A program made the position numbers and the translations under genes. A stretch of 64,000 nucleotides of DNA from Apostichopus japonicus (Eukaryota > Echinodermata > Holothuroidea > Aspidochirotida > Stichopodidae), in the NCBI RefSeq assembly GCF_037975245.1, contig NC_092568.1, positions 42,337,631 to 42,401,630 on the forward strand. Reading direction: 5' to 3'. Under the pieces are notes generated by a model. That model did no database searches. It had not been told where the DNA came from and worked only from the letters and a program-made list of their open reading frames with translations. Shown here piece by piece: positions 1-12,088 of the stretch; the stretch's first letter is position 1; each line of letters starts with the position of its first letter.

Positions 1-1106
1 GTTGAATTTGAAAGTATCCCATCAAACTATCACAGTGAATGTTTATCTCTGCAATAGACAACATAGAGAATAACTTGATACATCATTTCACTTCCACCAA
101 GGGCTGCATTTACTCAATTGTGACTTTTGTTGTGGAAAAAATCAGTGTCATCTTGATAAACAATTCCTAGAAATCTGCTAGACATATTTCACAAAAACAT
201 TTTGATAAATTAGCCATTATTCATAATAAATTGGCAGTCTGACATTTATCAGTTTATATTTCTTATATGCCACTAGGACATTAACCTTAAACTAAAGTAC
301 AGCATAATTCTTCTTATTTTGACCATTAGATAAATGAAACTGAATATCATCTGTCCTTAGTTGATGTGTGGCATCTTTTGACATGTGATATGATGTGTAA
401 CTCCAGAAATTATGACACAGTGGCCTGCAAGCTCCACGTAATGTTAAGTGTGAAAGGTAAAAATATAAGGTGAAAGCTTAACAATTAGGAAACTGTGCAA
501 TTGTAATCTTAGATTTAGTGGTTTTGCTAATATCGACTGAAAGATCAGAATTGTAAACATACTTGTTTTGTTCTCCATTTTCTGCAGTATTGTCTGTTTA
601 TGCTTAATGCTAAATCACTAAGAGAAGCCGCATAAAACAGTTCTCAGACTACTTAGGTAATATCTCGATCCAGCTAGAGCATTAACTCAGAGAAATGACG
701 AGCTGAATGGGTTTGCCAACATCATTGTTATTTTACATGCCCTCACAAGCTTGTAAAGCCTGTTGACATATTTGCATCATGTTGTCATTAAGTTCTTTGG
801 GATCACTTGACATTTCATTTGCTTCTCCTTTGCGTCTTCGAGCCATTCTCACTTCGAGCCTTTCATTTCCTGGTTTTCTACGGATACCCTCAAACTTTCC
901 CAGGATCGATATCTTTTATGTTTGTTCATATTTTTGTGGGATCCATTCTTCTGTGTTCTGATAAAACAAAATGACGGAAGTAATTCACATACAAATCAAT
1001 ACATCAAAACAAACACACCAAGTAGGAAGGAAAGTAGAAAGAGGACATGTTTGATTTAAGAATGAAATATGAATTATGATAAGACAGTTTGGCGGGAAAA
1101 TCAGGT
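1..1106. other. Non-coding stretch, nothing recognised
   Basis: AT-rich unique-looking sequence. The only open frame (779-961) has no family signature and no supporting context. Confidence 0.5.
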
Positions 1107-1560
1107 TTTAACTGGTACACTGCTAGTTATGGAATGGTTGAATTGCATTGTGTATCTGGTACACTGTTAGTTATGGAATGGTTGAATTGCATTGTATATC
1201 TGGTACACTGTTAGTTATGGAATGGTTGAATTGCATTGTATATCTGGTACACTGTTAGTTATGGAATGGTTTGCACTGCATATCTGGTACACTGCTACAG
1301 TAGTTATGGAATGGTTGAATTGCATATCTGGTACACTGTTAGTTATGGAATGGTTTGCATTGCATTGCATATCTGTTAAACTGTTATGGAATAGTTTGCA
1401 TTGCATTGTATATCTGGTACGCTGTTAGTTATGGAATTGTTTGCACTGCATATCTGGTACACTGCTAGTTATGGAATGGTTGCATTGCATTGCATATCTG
1501 GTACACTGTTAGTTATGGAATAGTTTGAAATGCATTGTATATGGTACACTGTTAGTTATG
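1107..1560. repeat. 44 bp minisatellite
   Basis: About ten units of CTGGTACACTGTTAGTTATG plus a variable GGAATGGTTGAATTGCATTG part. Starts at 1113, 1157 and 1201 give a 44 bp period; later units carry small deletions. The open frames here follow the repeat and are not genes. Confidence 0.9.
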
Positions 1561-1561
1561 T

Positions 1562-1795
1562 GTATAGCTTCTGAAATTAGCAATAGCTGCTGATTAGTTA
1601 TAGCTGCTATTAGGTATAGTTTCTGCAATAAGGTATTTTAGCTTCTGCAACTAGCTGTAGCTTCTGCAATTAGCTATAGCTGCTGCTATTAGATATTAGC
1701 TATAGCTGCTGCAATTAGGTATATAGTTTCTGCAATTAGATATTTAGCTTCTGCTATTAGGTACATAGCTGCTGCAATTAGGTATAGCTTCTCTT
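1562..1795. repeat. Degenerate TAGCTTCTGCAATTAG short repeat
   Basis: Irregular units of roughly 18-22 bp built on TAGCTGCTGCAATTAGGTAT. It abuts the 44 bp array. Confidence 0.75.
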
Positions 1796-2840
1796 GTCAA
1801 GCTATGTATGTAGCCTTGTCATAGTATATAAATATTTTCTTATGAAAAATAAAGGTAGACAAACTTTATGCACTATACAGTACTTTAAATTAAATTTTAA
1901 CTTCTGACTACATGTGTACCAGCAATGTATTTTCTTGTTAAGTTTCTGACATTCAACAAGTCTGAATTTAGAAAATGGTTCTCTGTGTGCTAGAAAGATA
2001 TTCAGCGCAGGTGTAGTTTTATCTAGGCCTCCCATTAAAGTCATGGATGCTCGATAGAGCATACAACTTTCAGAATTTCACTGCATTGCTAGAATATAGG
2101 GTACAGACATATGGGAATGCTGTATATAAATAAGGTGCTTGAGACATATATGGTACAGTAAGCCCACATACACAGTCTAGAAGTTATGGAAAGAGCAAAA
2201 AATGGCACATAAGTAAAGACCGTTATGCATATTCATGAGCAAAATTTGTACAGTGCATAAGGAATTGAAGAAGTAGAGCCAAGTGTCTGGCACTTTGATA
2301 TTACCAGGTATAACATTCTAATTTCATACAGTAGTATATGGACATTGTACATCTGTTTCATTAGGTTATAGTAATTATTATTCAGTGTATTTAGTATGAC
2401 TTAGTAATCTCACATCTAAGGATACCATTCTCTTAAAATCATGATTTTTATCTTCAAAAAACACATTTTAGGGTGAGAAGTGAAATTTAATAAATCTTGT
2501 GATCTTGGAGCATTATTTAATATTTTTTTTTCTTAACTTCAGTTCAGGGTTTTATTTATTCCCTGTGAATTTATTGTCTAAATAAAATCATCCCCAAATT
2601 GTAAGTTTTATACATGTTACACAAGTAGGTGACTATTACGTTCATGCCTGGTTTTAATGTTGGTTCACATGCAGTGTTTTGTAGCTGGAGAGCTTGAATG
2701 GAATCAGTGAGTCTTATTAAAGTCAGGAATATAAATGATGTATGTATTTTAGATCCTCTTGCAAGAACTAATAATACTCCTAATTATAACTCTCAATGGC
2801 TACTAGCACCCTCGTCATGCATCTTACTCATAACTGTTAC
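1796..2840. other. Non-coding stretch, nothing recognised
   Basis: AT-rich intronic or intergenic sequence. The 86-residue minus-strand frame at 1802-2062 shows no domain or similarity that I recognise. Confidence 0.5.
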
Positions 2841-3067
2841 ATTATAATGCTATGCACAACCACTGTATCATCTTTAGTACTGAATGTGCTATGATCTACA
2901 GTATATATGCACATTCTAATGCTATGCACAGCCACTGTATCATCTTTAGTACTGAATGTCCACCTATGCACTTTATAATGCTATGCACAACCATTGTATT
3001 ACCGTTAGTACTGAATGTGCTATGATCTATGTGCACATTCTAATGCTACGCACAACCATTGTATTAC
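2841..3067. repeat. About 60-72 bp tandem repeat, four partial copies
   Basis: Units begin TAATGCTATGCACAACCA and contain TTTAGTACTGAATGTG. Copies start near 2844, 2915, 2976 and 3041 and differ by internal deletions. Confidence 0.8.
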
Positions 3068-4559
3068 AGGCAGACAACTGGTTCGGTCAAATCCTTGAAA
3101 GGCTCTGCTGACTATGTAATACTACATGAATGAAATTTCTCCTTGACAACCTATATACTGAGACCAATTAGTTAATTATAAGCCCTTTGATGAACTTACT
3201 TAAATAATTTATGACTCTGTAACAGCTGACTAGTTCTGTTTATCAACATAACCATGTGGATTGGAGTTTTTTTATATATTTTTTTATCTTTATTTTACAA
3301 ACAATTAATTTCTTTTGTCAGTAACATATTAACTGCCTTTAAATTAGTTTGGTTATACAAATGTTAGCTAGAGATGCATTAATGAGTCTTCAAACTAGGG
3401 TGCAAGTCCTCAGACTTAGAGATGCTTAAATTGAAGTCTTGCTTGGAGGTAGGATTCTTTATTTCTTATAACTGATAACAAGCTACAGGATAACTTATTA
3501 AGGTAAAGGGATTATAAGTTTACCTTGTTCAATAGCCACCAGGGGAGACTACAGAACCCAACTTAAGGTTGTTAATATCAGCATCAATGTTTAATAATGT
3601 TGTTAATTCATGGGAATGTAATGGCCTTCGTCTCTAGGTGTAATAATTTTGATCATGAAAGTTTAATAACCCTACTGACATCCCCCCCCCCCTCTCTCTC
3701 TCCTATGAGACATTTGGAGTCTACTGTAACTGCTATTCTTTTAAGGTCAGGTTGTCTAAAGTTCATCTTACTCAACTGGGAGTTTGGTCTACAGTGGATG
3801 GAGTATCTATAATATGTCCAGCTGCCATTAATCTCTGAATCAGAGATCACTTAATACTGGAATTGGTTTGTGGTCTGAGAGTACAGCAGTAAAACGTGCC
3901 AACTGTTCTGATTGACAAAGATTCCAAACCTCACAGTTTGCATGGCCCATTTAGAATGGCTTTGATATATATATCTTACTCTGATGAGCTGTCTTTCTAA
4001 TTGTTAGAAGTATTGTTACAAGAGTAGGGCACAGTTTGGGATTTAAGTTTATGTTGAAAGTCAACAATTCATACTGAGGAACCGCTTTTGGAAACTCATC
4101 TTTTGAAGATGAATATCATATAAATCTCAACAGAGTTGACAATGTTGAGTTTTATATGAATATTAAAGTAACCAGTATTTTTCCACGCTGGTATTGTTCA
4201 GCACCAATCTTTATTTAGATAGCAGACTGTAAGGAACAGTGTTCTCAAATAGTTTTAAGCTGTGGAAATTAGTAAGGTCACTTTTTGCATCCTTTGATGC
4301 TGAGTACACTGTTTTGAGCAAAGGTTTCACTAGCAGTCTAATCAATCAAATTTGCCATAGGTGGCGATCTGTTTTGTAACAAAAACCGGCACAATTTTTA
4401 CATGGTTGTGAAGTTTACAAATTATCAAACCTAACAATGTTTACCCCAAAGCAATTTGAATTCATTTTGACCAGGTACAAGAAATTTCATGGGTTTTGAG
4501 GATATTCTACATTGACAAATGATATCTCGGTTTCAATGATAATCGTAACCTTTGCTTTC
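3068..4559. other. Non-coding stretch, nothing recognised
   Basis: AT-rich sequence with a short C-run followed by CT dinucleotides at about 3682-3702. No convincing gene or repeat family was seen. Confidence 0.5.
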
Positions 4560-5250
4560 ATGATGGCGTATGTGTGTTTGTGAGGCCCAACTTGTAAACA
4601 CTATATCTGAAGAAGTGAAGGTTGGACCATTCATGTTTGGTGTGTAGAAGTAATATGTTTAGTGCAAGAAATTGATTGTTTTTAATGGAAGTCAAAGGTC
4701 ATTTGGGGTCACCAGGGTCAAATTGCGAAAACCTTGTAAACAAGATATCTCAAGAAGGTAGGCTTGGGCAGATCTCATATTTTATATGTATATGAAGCAC
4801 ATAAAGTGCAAGAAGCCTATATATTTTGGTGGAGGTCAAAGGTCATCTGGGGTCACCAGGGGTCAAATTGTAGACATCTTTTATACACGATATCTCAGAA
4901 GGGAAGCTTGGGCAGACCTCATATTTGGTGTGTAGAAGTACCACATTTAGTACAGACAGCTAATTGTTTTTGTTGGAGGTCAAACATAATATCCCAAGGG
5001 AAGCTTGAACAGATCGCATATTTGTTATGTAATTGTACCACATTGAGTACAAGACGCCTAATGTTGTAGGGGAAGGTCAATGGTCGTTGGAGTTCACCAG
5101 TGGTTAAACCAGTGTGAAAACCATGCTTTGCACAATATTTCAACAAGGACAGATATTACATTTAGTATGTTGATGTATCACAAGAAGCCTATTGTAGAGG
5201 TCAATGGTCATTTCAGGACAGACTGTGACATTGTGAATTTATTGTTTGTC
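4560..5250. repeat. Degenerate ~144 bp repeat with AGGTCA half-sites
   Basis: Four to five diverged copies share GGTCAAAGGTCATCTGGGGT, then a TCACCAGGGGTCAAATTG block, an ACACGATATCTCAAGAAGG-like block and a TTGGGCAGATCTCATATTTG-like block. Two clear copies start at 4691 and 4835 (144 bp apart); later ones near 4975, 5073 and 5195 are shortened. I have an impression that this module is dispersed in marine invertebrate genomes; this was not checked. Confidence 0.75.
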
Positions 5251-6868
5251 ACATCACACTTCTTTTCACTGAATAACTAAGATCAAGTATGTTGTACACC
5301 CTCACTATACATTATGTCAGATACATGAAGAAAACTGTTAATGAAATTGATGTATTTAGCATTGCTAGATAATCTTTTCTATTACAGAAACAGGGCACCC
5401 CAAAGTAAAACACTGGCTATATTTTCAGGAGAGGGTTGATTACCACAGAAATAACAATTGAACCACTTACTTGAGGACAGCCAGATAGCATCGAATAACA
5501 GATGTGACAACATTTCCAGACACTGGGCTCCCTCCCCCCCCCCCAACCCACACCTTTTGTTTCACTAAATAATTATTAACTGAAGGAACTGTATTACTCT
5601 GTATAAATAAAATGTGTAGTATTCATTGTAGAGTGCTTGAGTCAGTATAGTGGATGCAATGTCATATTAAGAAGTAAATTTCAGCTGATCATATGAAGGA
5701 CAAGGAATGCAGATATTTCTCAAGGATCAGTGGGGTGTGTAAAAGCTTTGAATCGGAAGGTCATGCTTCCACATGGATACTCTATAGATCTGTGAAAGAT
5801 TTAAGGACTTTTGATGACTCTTAAGGTAGTTTCTAGGCTAAAGTTAATCTAGTGTATTACTGGAATATCTTAACTCAGTTCCACTTCAGATGAGGAGTTC
5901 GACAGAATAAAAAGTAGTCCACAGAACTTTGATTACATAAAATAAAATGAGAAAGTAAATACATGAGTAGATAATAATTAGAACCTGTTTTTGCTTTTAC
6001 TCAGATGTCATTTGGTATGTCAATGTAGAGATCTTCCTGTTTTACATTGTTAACTGTGCAGCCTTCGATAAACTACTATTCATACTTTCAGTTGACTGAG
6101 TTTAGACATTCAATACATTTACAGGAATGATTTATTTCTAGCTGGTCAGCTCCTTTTATGACATTTATCTAGGATCCGATATTTCAGCGTGTATCTCACA
6201 TCTGTTTTGAATCCAAAGTTGACCTGTCAATAGTTTTGTAAACCCGATGAGGCTGACTGTGAGGCTGACAAAATGCTTTTAGCAGCGTTCTGGCTGGTTA
6301 CGTTAATATTGATTTTAGAGAGGCGACTGGTACGTTCAGGACAAGCTTAGAGGCTTATTTATTGAGAAGAGAAGATGATGAGGCTGACCATAGTAGTGTG
6401 GTTACTGCAACTAAGCACTCTTAGTCTATACAGAGAATACAAGTAGACTTCAATGTCCCTTCGGATAGGATTTTCTCATGATAAAATTATGAACTGTATG
6501 AAGTTTTTCCTGTATGTTAGGGGAACCCGGCAGGGGTCTTCCAATACGTTGCGTTTTCAATTTCATTTGCAAACTTGTAACTGATGTTTTGGTTTACAAC
6601 AACCAAATGATGTATTAAGGAGGAAAAATATCAATAAATCACATTTAGTTAGTTCTTTGAATGCCATATTTGCTGTTGTAGTGCTTTTTGATGAGCTCTA
6701 TATATTCTATGTCTAATGCCCCTTTTTCTTCATTTTCTTGCAATTTGTAACATTTAGTGATCAGAATCCTGTCCATTTCCCCAAATCTAATGAAACTTTA
6801 TTAATATATAATATTTTATAGTACGCATAAATCCTTTCAATACACTCTTAGTTTCAAATGTTCAAGCC
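5251..6868. other. Non-coding stretch, nothing recognised
   Basis: Unique-looking AT-rich sequence with a C-run at about 5533-5544. No exon of the exchanger was found here. Confidence 0.5.
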
Positions 6869-9526
6869 ATCCGTAATTTTCTCTGTGTTTATATCCACCA
6901 TGACTATACACTTCATCTGTCATTTTTTCTTTGTATATCTACCATGGCTATACACTTCATCTGTAATTTTTCTGTGTATATCCACCATGGCTATACACTT
7001 CATCTGTAATTTTTCTGTGTATATCCACCATGGCTATACACTTCATCTGTAATTTTCTCTGTGTATATCCACCATGGCTATACACTTCATCTGTAATTTT
7101 CTCTGTGTATATCCACCATGGCTATACACTTCATCTGTAATTTTCTCTGTGTATATCCACCATGGCTATACACTTCATCTGTAATTTTCTCTGTGTATAT
7201 CCACCATGGCTATACACTTCATCTGTAATTTTCTCTGTGTGTATATCCACCATGGCTTTACACTTCATCTGTCATTTTTTCTGTGTATATCCACCATGGC
7301 TATACACTTCATCTGTCATTTTTTCTGTGTATATCCACCATGGCTATACACTTCATCTGTCATTTTTTCTGTGTATATCCACCATGGCTATACACTTCAT
7401 CTGTAATTTTCTGTGTATATCCACCATGGCTATACACTTCATCTGTAATTTTCTCTGTGTATATCCACCATGGCTGTACACTTCATCTGTAATTTTCTCT
7501 GTGTGTATATCCACCATGGCTGTACACTTCATCTGTAATTTTCTCTGTGTGTATATCCACCATGGCTATACACTTCATCTGTAATTTTCTCTGTGTATAT
7601 CCACCATGCTTTACACTTTCATCTGTCATTTTCTCTGTATATATCCACCATGGCTATACACTTCATCTGTAATTTTCTCTGTGTATATCCACCATGGCTA
7701 TACACTTCATCTGTAATTTTTCTGTGTATATCCACCATGGCTATACACTTTATCTGTCATTTTCTCTGTGTGTATATCCACCATGGCTTTACACTTCATT
7801 TGTAATTTTCTCTGTGTATATATCCACCATGGCTATACACTTTCATCTGTAATTTTCTCTGTGTATATCCACCATGCTTTACACTTTCATCTGTCATTTT
7901 CTCTGTATATATCCACCATGCTTTACACTTTCATCTGTCATTTTCTCTGTATATATCCACCATGGCTATACACTTCATCTGTAATTTTCTCTGTGTATAT
8001 CCACCATGGCTATACACTTCATCTGTAATTTTTCTGTGTATATCCACCATGGCTATACACCTCATCTGTAATTTTTCTGTGTATATCCACCATGGCTTTA
8101 CACTTTCATCTGTAATTTTCTCTGTGTATATCCACCATGCTTTACACTTTCATCTGTCATTTTCTCTGTATATATCCACCATGCTTTAAACTTTCATCTG
8201 TCATTTTCTCTGTATATATCCACCATGCTTTACACTTCATCTGTAATATTCTGTGTATATCCACCATGGCTATACACTTCATCTGTAATTTTCTCTGTGT
8301 ATATCCACCATGGCTATACACTTCATCTGTAATTTTTCTGTGTATATCCACCATGGCTTTACACTTTCATCTGTCATTTTCTCTGTGTATATCCACCATG
8401 CTTTACACTTTCATCTGTCATTTTCTCTGTATATATCCACTATGCTTTACACTTTCATCTGTCATTTTCTCTGTATATATCCACCATGCTTTACACTTTC
8501 ATCTGTCATTTTCTCTGTATATATCCACCATGGCTATACACTTCATCTGTAATTTTTCTGTGTATATCCACCATGGCTTTACACTTTCATCTGTAATTTT
8601 CTGTGTGTATATCCACCTTGCTTTACACTTTCATCTGTCATTTTCTCTGTATATATCCACCATGCTTTACACTTTCATGTGTCATTTTCTCTGTATATAT
8701 CCACCATGGCTATACACTTCATCTGTAATTTTTCTGTGTATATCCACCATGGCTTTACACTTTCATCTGTAATTTTCTCTGTGTATATCCACCATGCTTT
8801 ACACTTTCATCTGTCATTTTCTCTGTATATCCACCATGGCTATACACTTCATCTGTCATTTTCTCTGTGTATATCCACCATGGCTATACACTTCATCTGT
8901 AATTTTCTCTGTGTTTATATCCACCATGGCTATACACTTCATCTGTAATTTTTCTGTGTATATCCACCATGGCTATACACTTCATCTGTAATTTTCTCTG
9001 TGTATATCCACCATGGCTATACACTTCATCTGTAATTTTCTCTGTGTTTATATCCACCATGGCTATACACTTCATCTGTAATTTTTCTGTGTATATCCAC
9101 CATGGCTATACACTTCATCTGTAATTTTCTCTGTGTGTATATCCACCATGGCTATACACTTTCATCTGTAATTTTCTCTGTGTGTATATCCACCATGGCT
9201 ATACACTTCATCTGTAATTTTTCTGTGTATATCCACCATGGCTATACACTTCATCTGTAATTTTTCTGTGTATATCCACCATGGCTATACACTTCATCTG
9301 TAATTTTTCTGTGTATATCCACCATGGCTTTACACTTTCATCTGTAATTTTCTCTGTTTATATCCACCATGGCTATACACTTCATCTGTAATTTTCTCTG
9401 TGTGTATATCCACCATGGCTGTACACTTCATCTGTAATTTTCTCTGTGTATATCCACCATGGCTATACACTTCATCTGTAATTTTTCTGTGTATATCCAC
9501 CATGGCTTTACACTTCATCTGTCATT
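6869..9526. repeat. Large 44-46 bp minisatellite, about 58 copies
   Basis: Unit: TGTAATTTTCTCTGTGTATA, then TCCACCATGGCTATACACTT, then CATC. Two unit variants (CATGGCTATACACTTCATC and CATGCTTTACACTTTCATC) are interspersed and clustered, especially at 7600-8850. Period is 44-46 bp because of one- to two-base indels in CTCT, GTGT and TTTT. Overlapping open frames on both strands up to 211 residues arise from the repeat and shift frame with it, so no protein is called. Confidence 0.97.
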
Positions 9527-12003
9527 ACTATATGTGTCTATTTAGCCGATGATGTTTGATTGAATATTAGCGTGATGAAGCATTAGTTGATGAAAATCTC
9601 TTGAAACCCTTGTCCTTGAAGCATGAATTCTGAGTGTACTCTCTAGTAGTTCTGTCTCTTAAGTTTATCCAATCATCATGTTGTAACAAATTAGTTACAT
9701 TTGTCTCACTTGAGCCGGATAAGAGAATAACTATTAGCTACGTGTGTAGCTTGTTCCTCACTTGTCACGAAAAAGGAAACTGCTGTCAGGGATGTTTACA
9801 TCAAGCTTGAAGGAATCTGAAATTCACATTGATTTCATAGCATGACTGCTGTTACACTTATTCATGGAAATATTGATATTTTAAAAGCTTTTCATCGTAA
9901 CTAAAAGGAATCCTCTAGTTTGCTGATCGACTTTCTCTGTTGCCTCAGTCACTTCCTTCCCAATGGTCATTAATATGCTGCTGTGACTATTTCTAACAAA
10001 TCTCTCTACCCTGGTGGCAAGGACACTCTTTTTTGTAACAAAGTGCACGATTTGAGGATGGCTGCTCACTATGTATTTCTTCATTAAACTTTTGTAGGTT
10101 GTCATAGATTTAGATGGTCAAGGAAATAAATGCTATTACTTGACCTGGTAAGTGATATCAATTACCAGAATTAATTATGTTTAACAAAGAGAATTGGAAA
10201 TCAGAACAGCTATACAATTACCAATTGTAACTGATCTTCTGTAGCTGGTCACATTGAAAATAAAAATGAAATACTCTTCAAGCTTGAAATGTATAGGGTA
10301 TTATAAACTATACTGTGATCCACACCATGGAAACTAAAGCAACCACTTGCATTTAAAATGTTAAGAAATACAGATTCACGGTTCACTAATTCCTATCCCT
10401 GGCACTAGTTTCCCTCTGACAGTAAGAAGTCTGTATGAATCACCTGGACTTTGGCTTGAATTCGTTATCAAGTAAAATCAGCCCAAATATTGGTAAATGT
10501 CAATTGTGCCTGGCTTAGATGCATCCCCTAGAAATCTGCTTGTCTTAATGCTCATATATTTATATTGGTGAGATGTAATTTTGTCCTGAACACAAGCAGC
10601 TGTGTTACACAGTGCTCCATAAAGCTCTGCTACTGTTTTGGACGGTACCCTTTGGAGGTCCTCCCGGCCGGCTGGGCAGGCTACTCACAATGTTTCTTGT
10701 AAGACTCTGTCTGGATTTAAACCATCTTCATCCTATTAGGAGGATGTGAGATTCAGCTCATCCAGGATCAAGTACTTTACTCTCAATGCTCTGAGATCTT
10801 TGATGAGATGGAAGGGGATGTAGCAATAAGACGAAATGCTTCTAACAAATGGCCAATCACTGATCAGCTCAAATATGTCATAACTCACTACTTTGTGATC
10901 ACATAATCAAAACAACATTGTGTTTTCAAAAATTTAAATATAAAGACAGCATAATGTGGTACAGAGGAGAAAGGAAATGGGGCTGTTAGTGTTATGAAGA
11001 CTGTATCATGTGGTACAGAGGAATAGGGAAGTGGGGCTGTTATCATAGAATAAATATTATCTTTCTCAACTGTAATTTAGTGGCCAAAATGCCACCCTCC
11101 AATACATCTCCCTTTTTCCCTATAAAAATTCTGCTTTATATTAAAACATTGTGGTTGATATCAGGGTGGAAGATGTTTGAACAAATCAATGTTGCGTTCA
11201 TATAGCCATACTGATTGGATGAGTGGTTCCCAAATAATGTGTAAGTCTATTCATTGTAGAATGCATGCCTGGATTACACTCTACATTTATATGCAAATTT
11301 GTGAGTAATTTTCTGTACATATTGCTCATTCCCAGATATGAATGGGCCCTGAATTCACTAGAAATCATTGTGCTTTCTACAGTAGAGCTTTGCTTTCCGT
11401 AAAATAGCAATTGAGGTTCAGTCGTCTCTGAAAATGTCAGAGAATGTCAGCTGTTAATAGATCTGGCCTAGAATCTTCATGCTCAAACATCTTAAGGTCT
11501 TGTCTAAAGTAACAAATATTCTCATCGTAGTTTGCATTTGTTGTTGAAAGGCAAGCAATCATGACATTTCTAATGCATAGAATCAGGAAATGTTGAATAA
11601 TTCAAGATAGCTGTGAGTATCATGGACAAGAAACTCCCACCACCAACTTGGTGGAGAATTGCAAACATAAATAGAAGTAAACAATATATAGTCTAAACTA
11701 TAGTACATATATTCTTACAATACTCTATCGTACATTAAGGAGATAAAAGAAATGGTGGTGAAGGTATTGTTTGAGGGGTGCTGTATATATTAAAATGGAG
11801 GGTTGCTACAAAAAGAACCCAGGACAGCTGATGAATGTAGGGCAATTAAAGCTTCCAAAATCAAAGCTAAGATACTTGCAAAACCAGGCAGCCACGGCAA
11901 AGTCTGTCGGAAAGTGGTGGTATGAATCAAACTGTAGATTTAATTATTCAGTGTTTCTGTCTATTGGTACAATTTTCCACAATTCCATCTTTTCTCTTCA
12001 CAG
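9527..12003. other. Non-coding stretch, nothing recognised
   Basis: Presumed intron before the first visible exchanger exon. Short duplication of a GTGGTACAGAGGA segment at 10954 and 11010. Several 60-100 residue open frames lack any recognisable motif. Confidence 0.5.
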
Positions 12004-12088
12004 AAACTTGGATTTTCAGAAGACGTTGCCGGAGCAACATTCATGGCAGCTGGGAGTTCAGCTCCAGAACTTTTTACTTCCGTCATAG
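12004..12088 (+). CDS. SLC24A: NCKX exon 1 of window: first half of alpha-1 repeat
   Basis: The exon follows a good pyrimidine tract ending TTCTCTTCACAG and ends at a GTTAGT donor. It enters in phase 0 and leaves one base into a Gly codon. It encodes [17 protein letters not shown] followed by [11 protein letters not shown], the hallmark alpha-1 helix of K+-dependent Na+/Ca2+ exchangers. The Glu in SAPEL corresponds to the acidic residue known to be essential for cation transport in NCKX2, and the Ser/Thr neighbours that line the ion pathway are present. The border after SVIG is, as I recall, a conserved SLC24 intron position. No upstream exon (expected to encode a CDEYFVP-type motif) was found in 1-12003, so the preceding intron probably runs past the window start. 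Confidence 0.97.

Noticed and set aside
6869-9526. Long open frames (up to 211 residues) in the 44-46 bp array
   Set aside because: They exist on both strands and in several frames, follow the repeat unit, shift with its indels and have no domain or gene context.
1-12003. N-terminal exchanger exons (CDEYFVP-type motif)
   Set aside because: None found on reading through; either they lie upstream of the window or I missed a very short exon.
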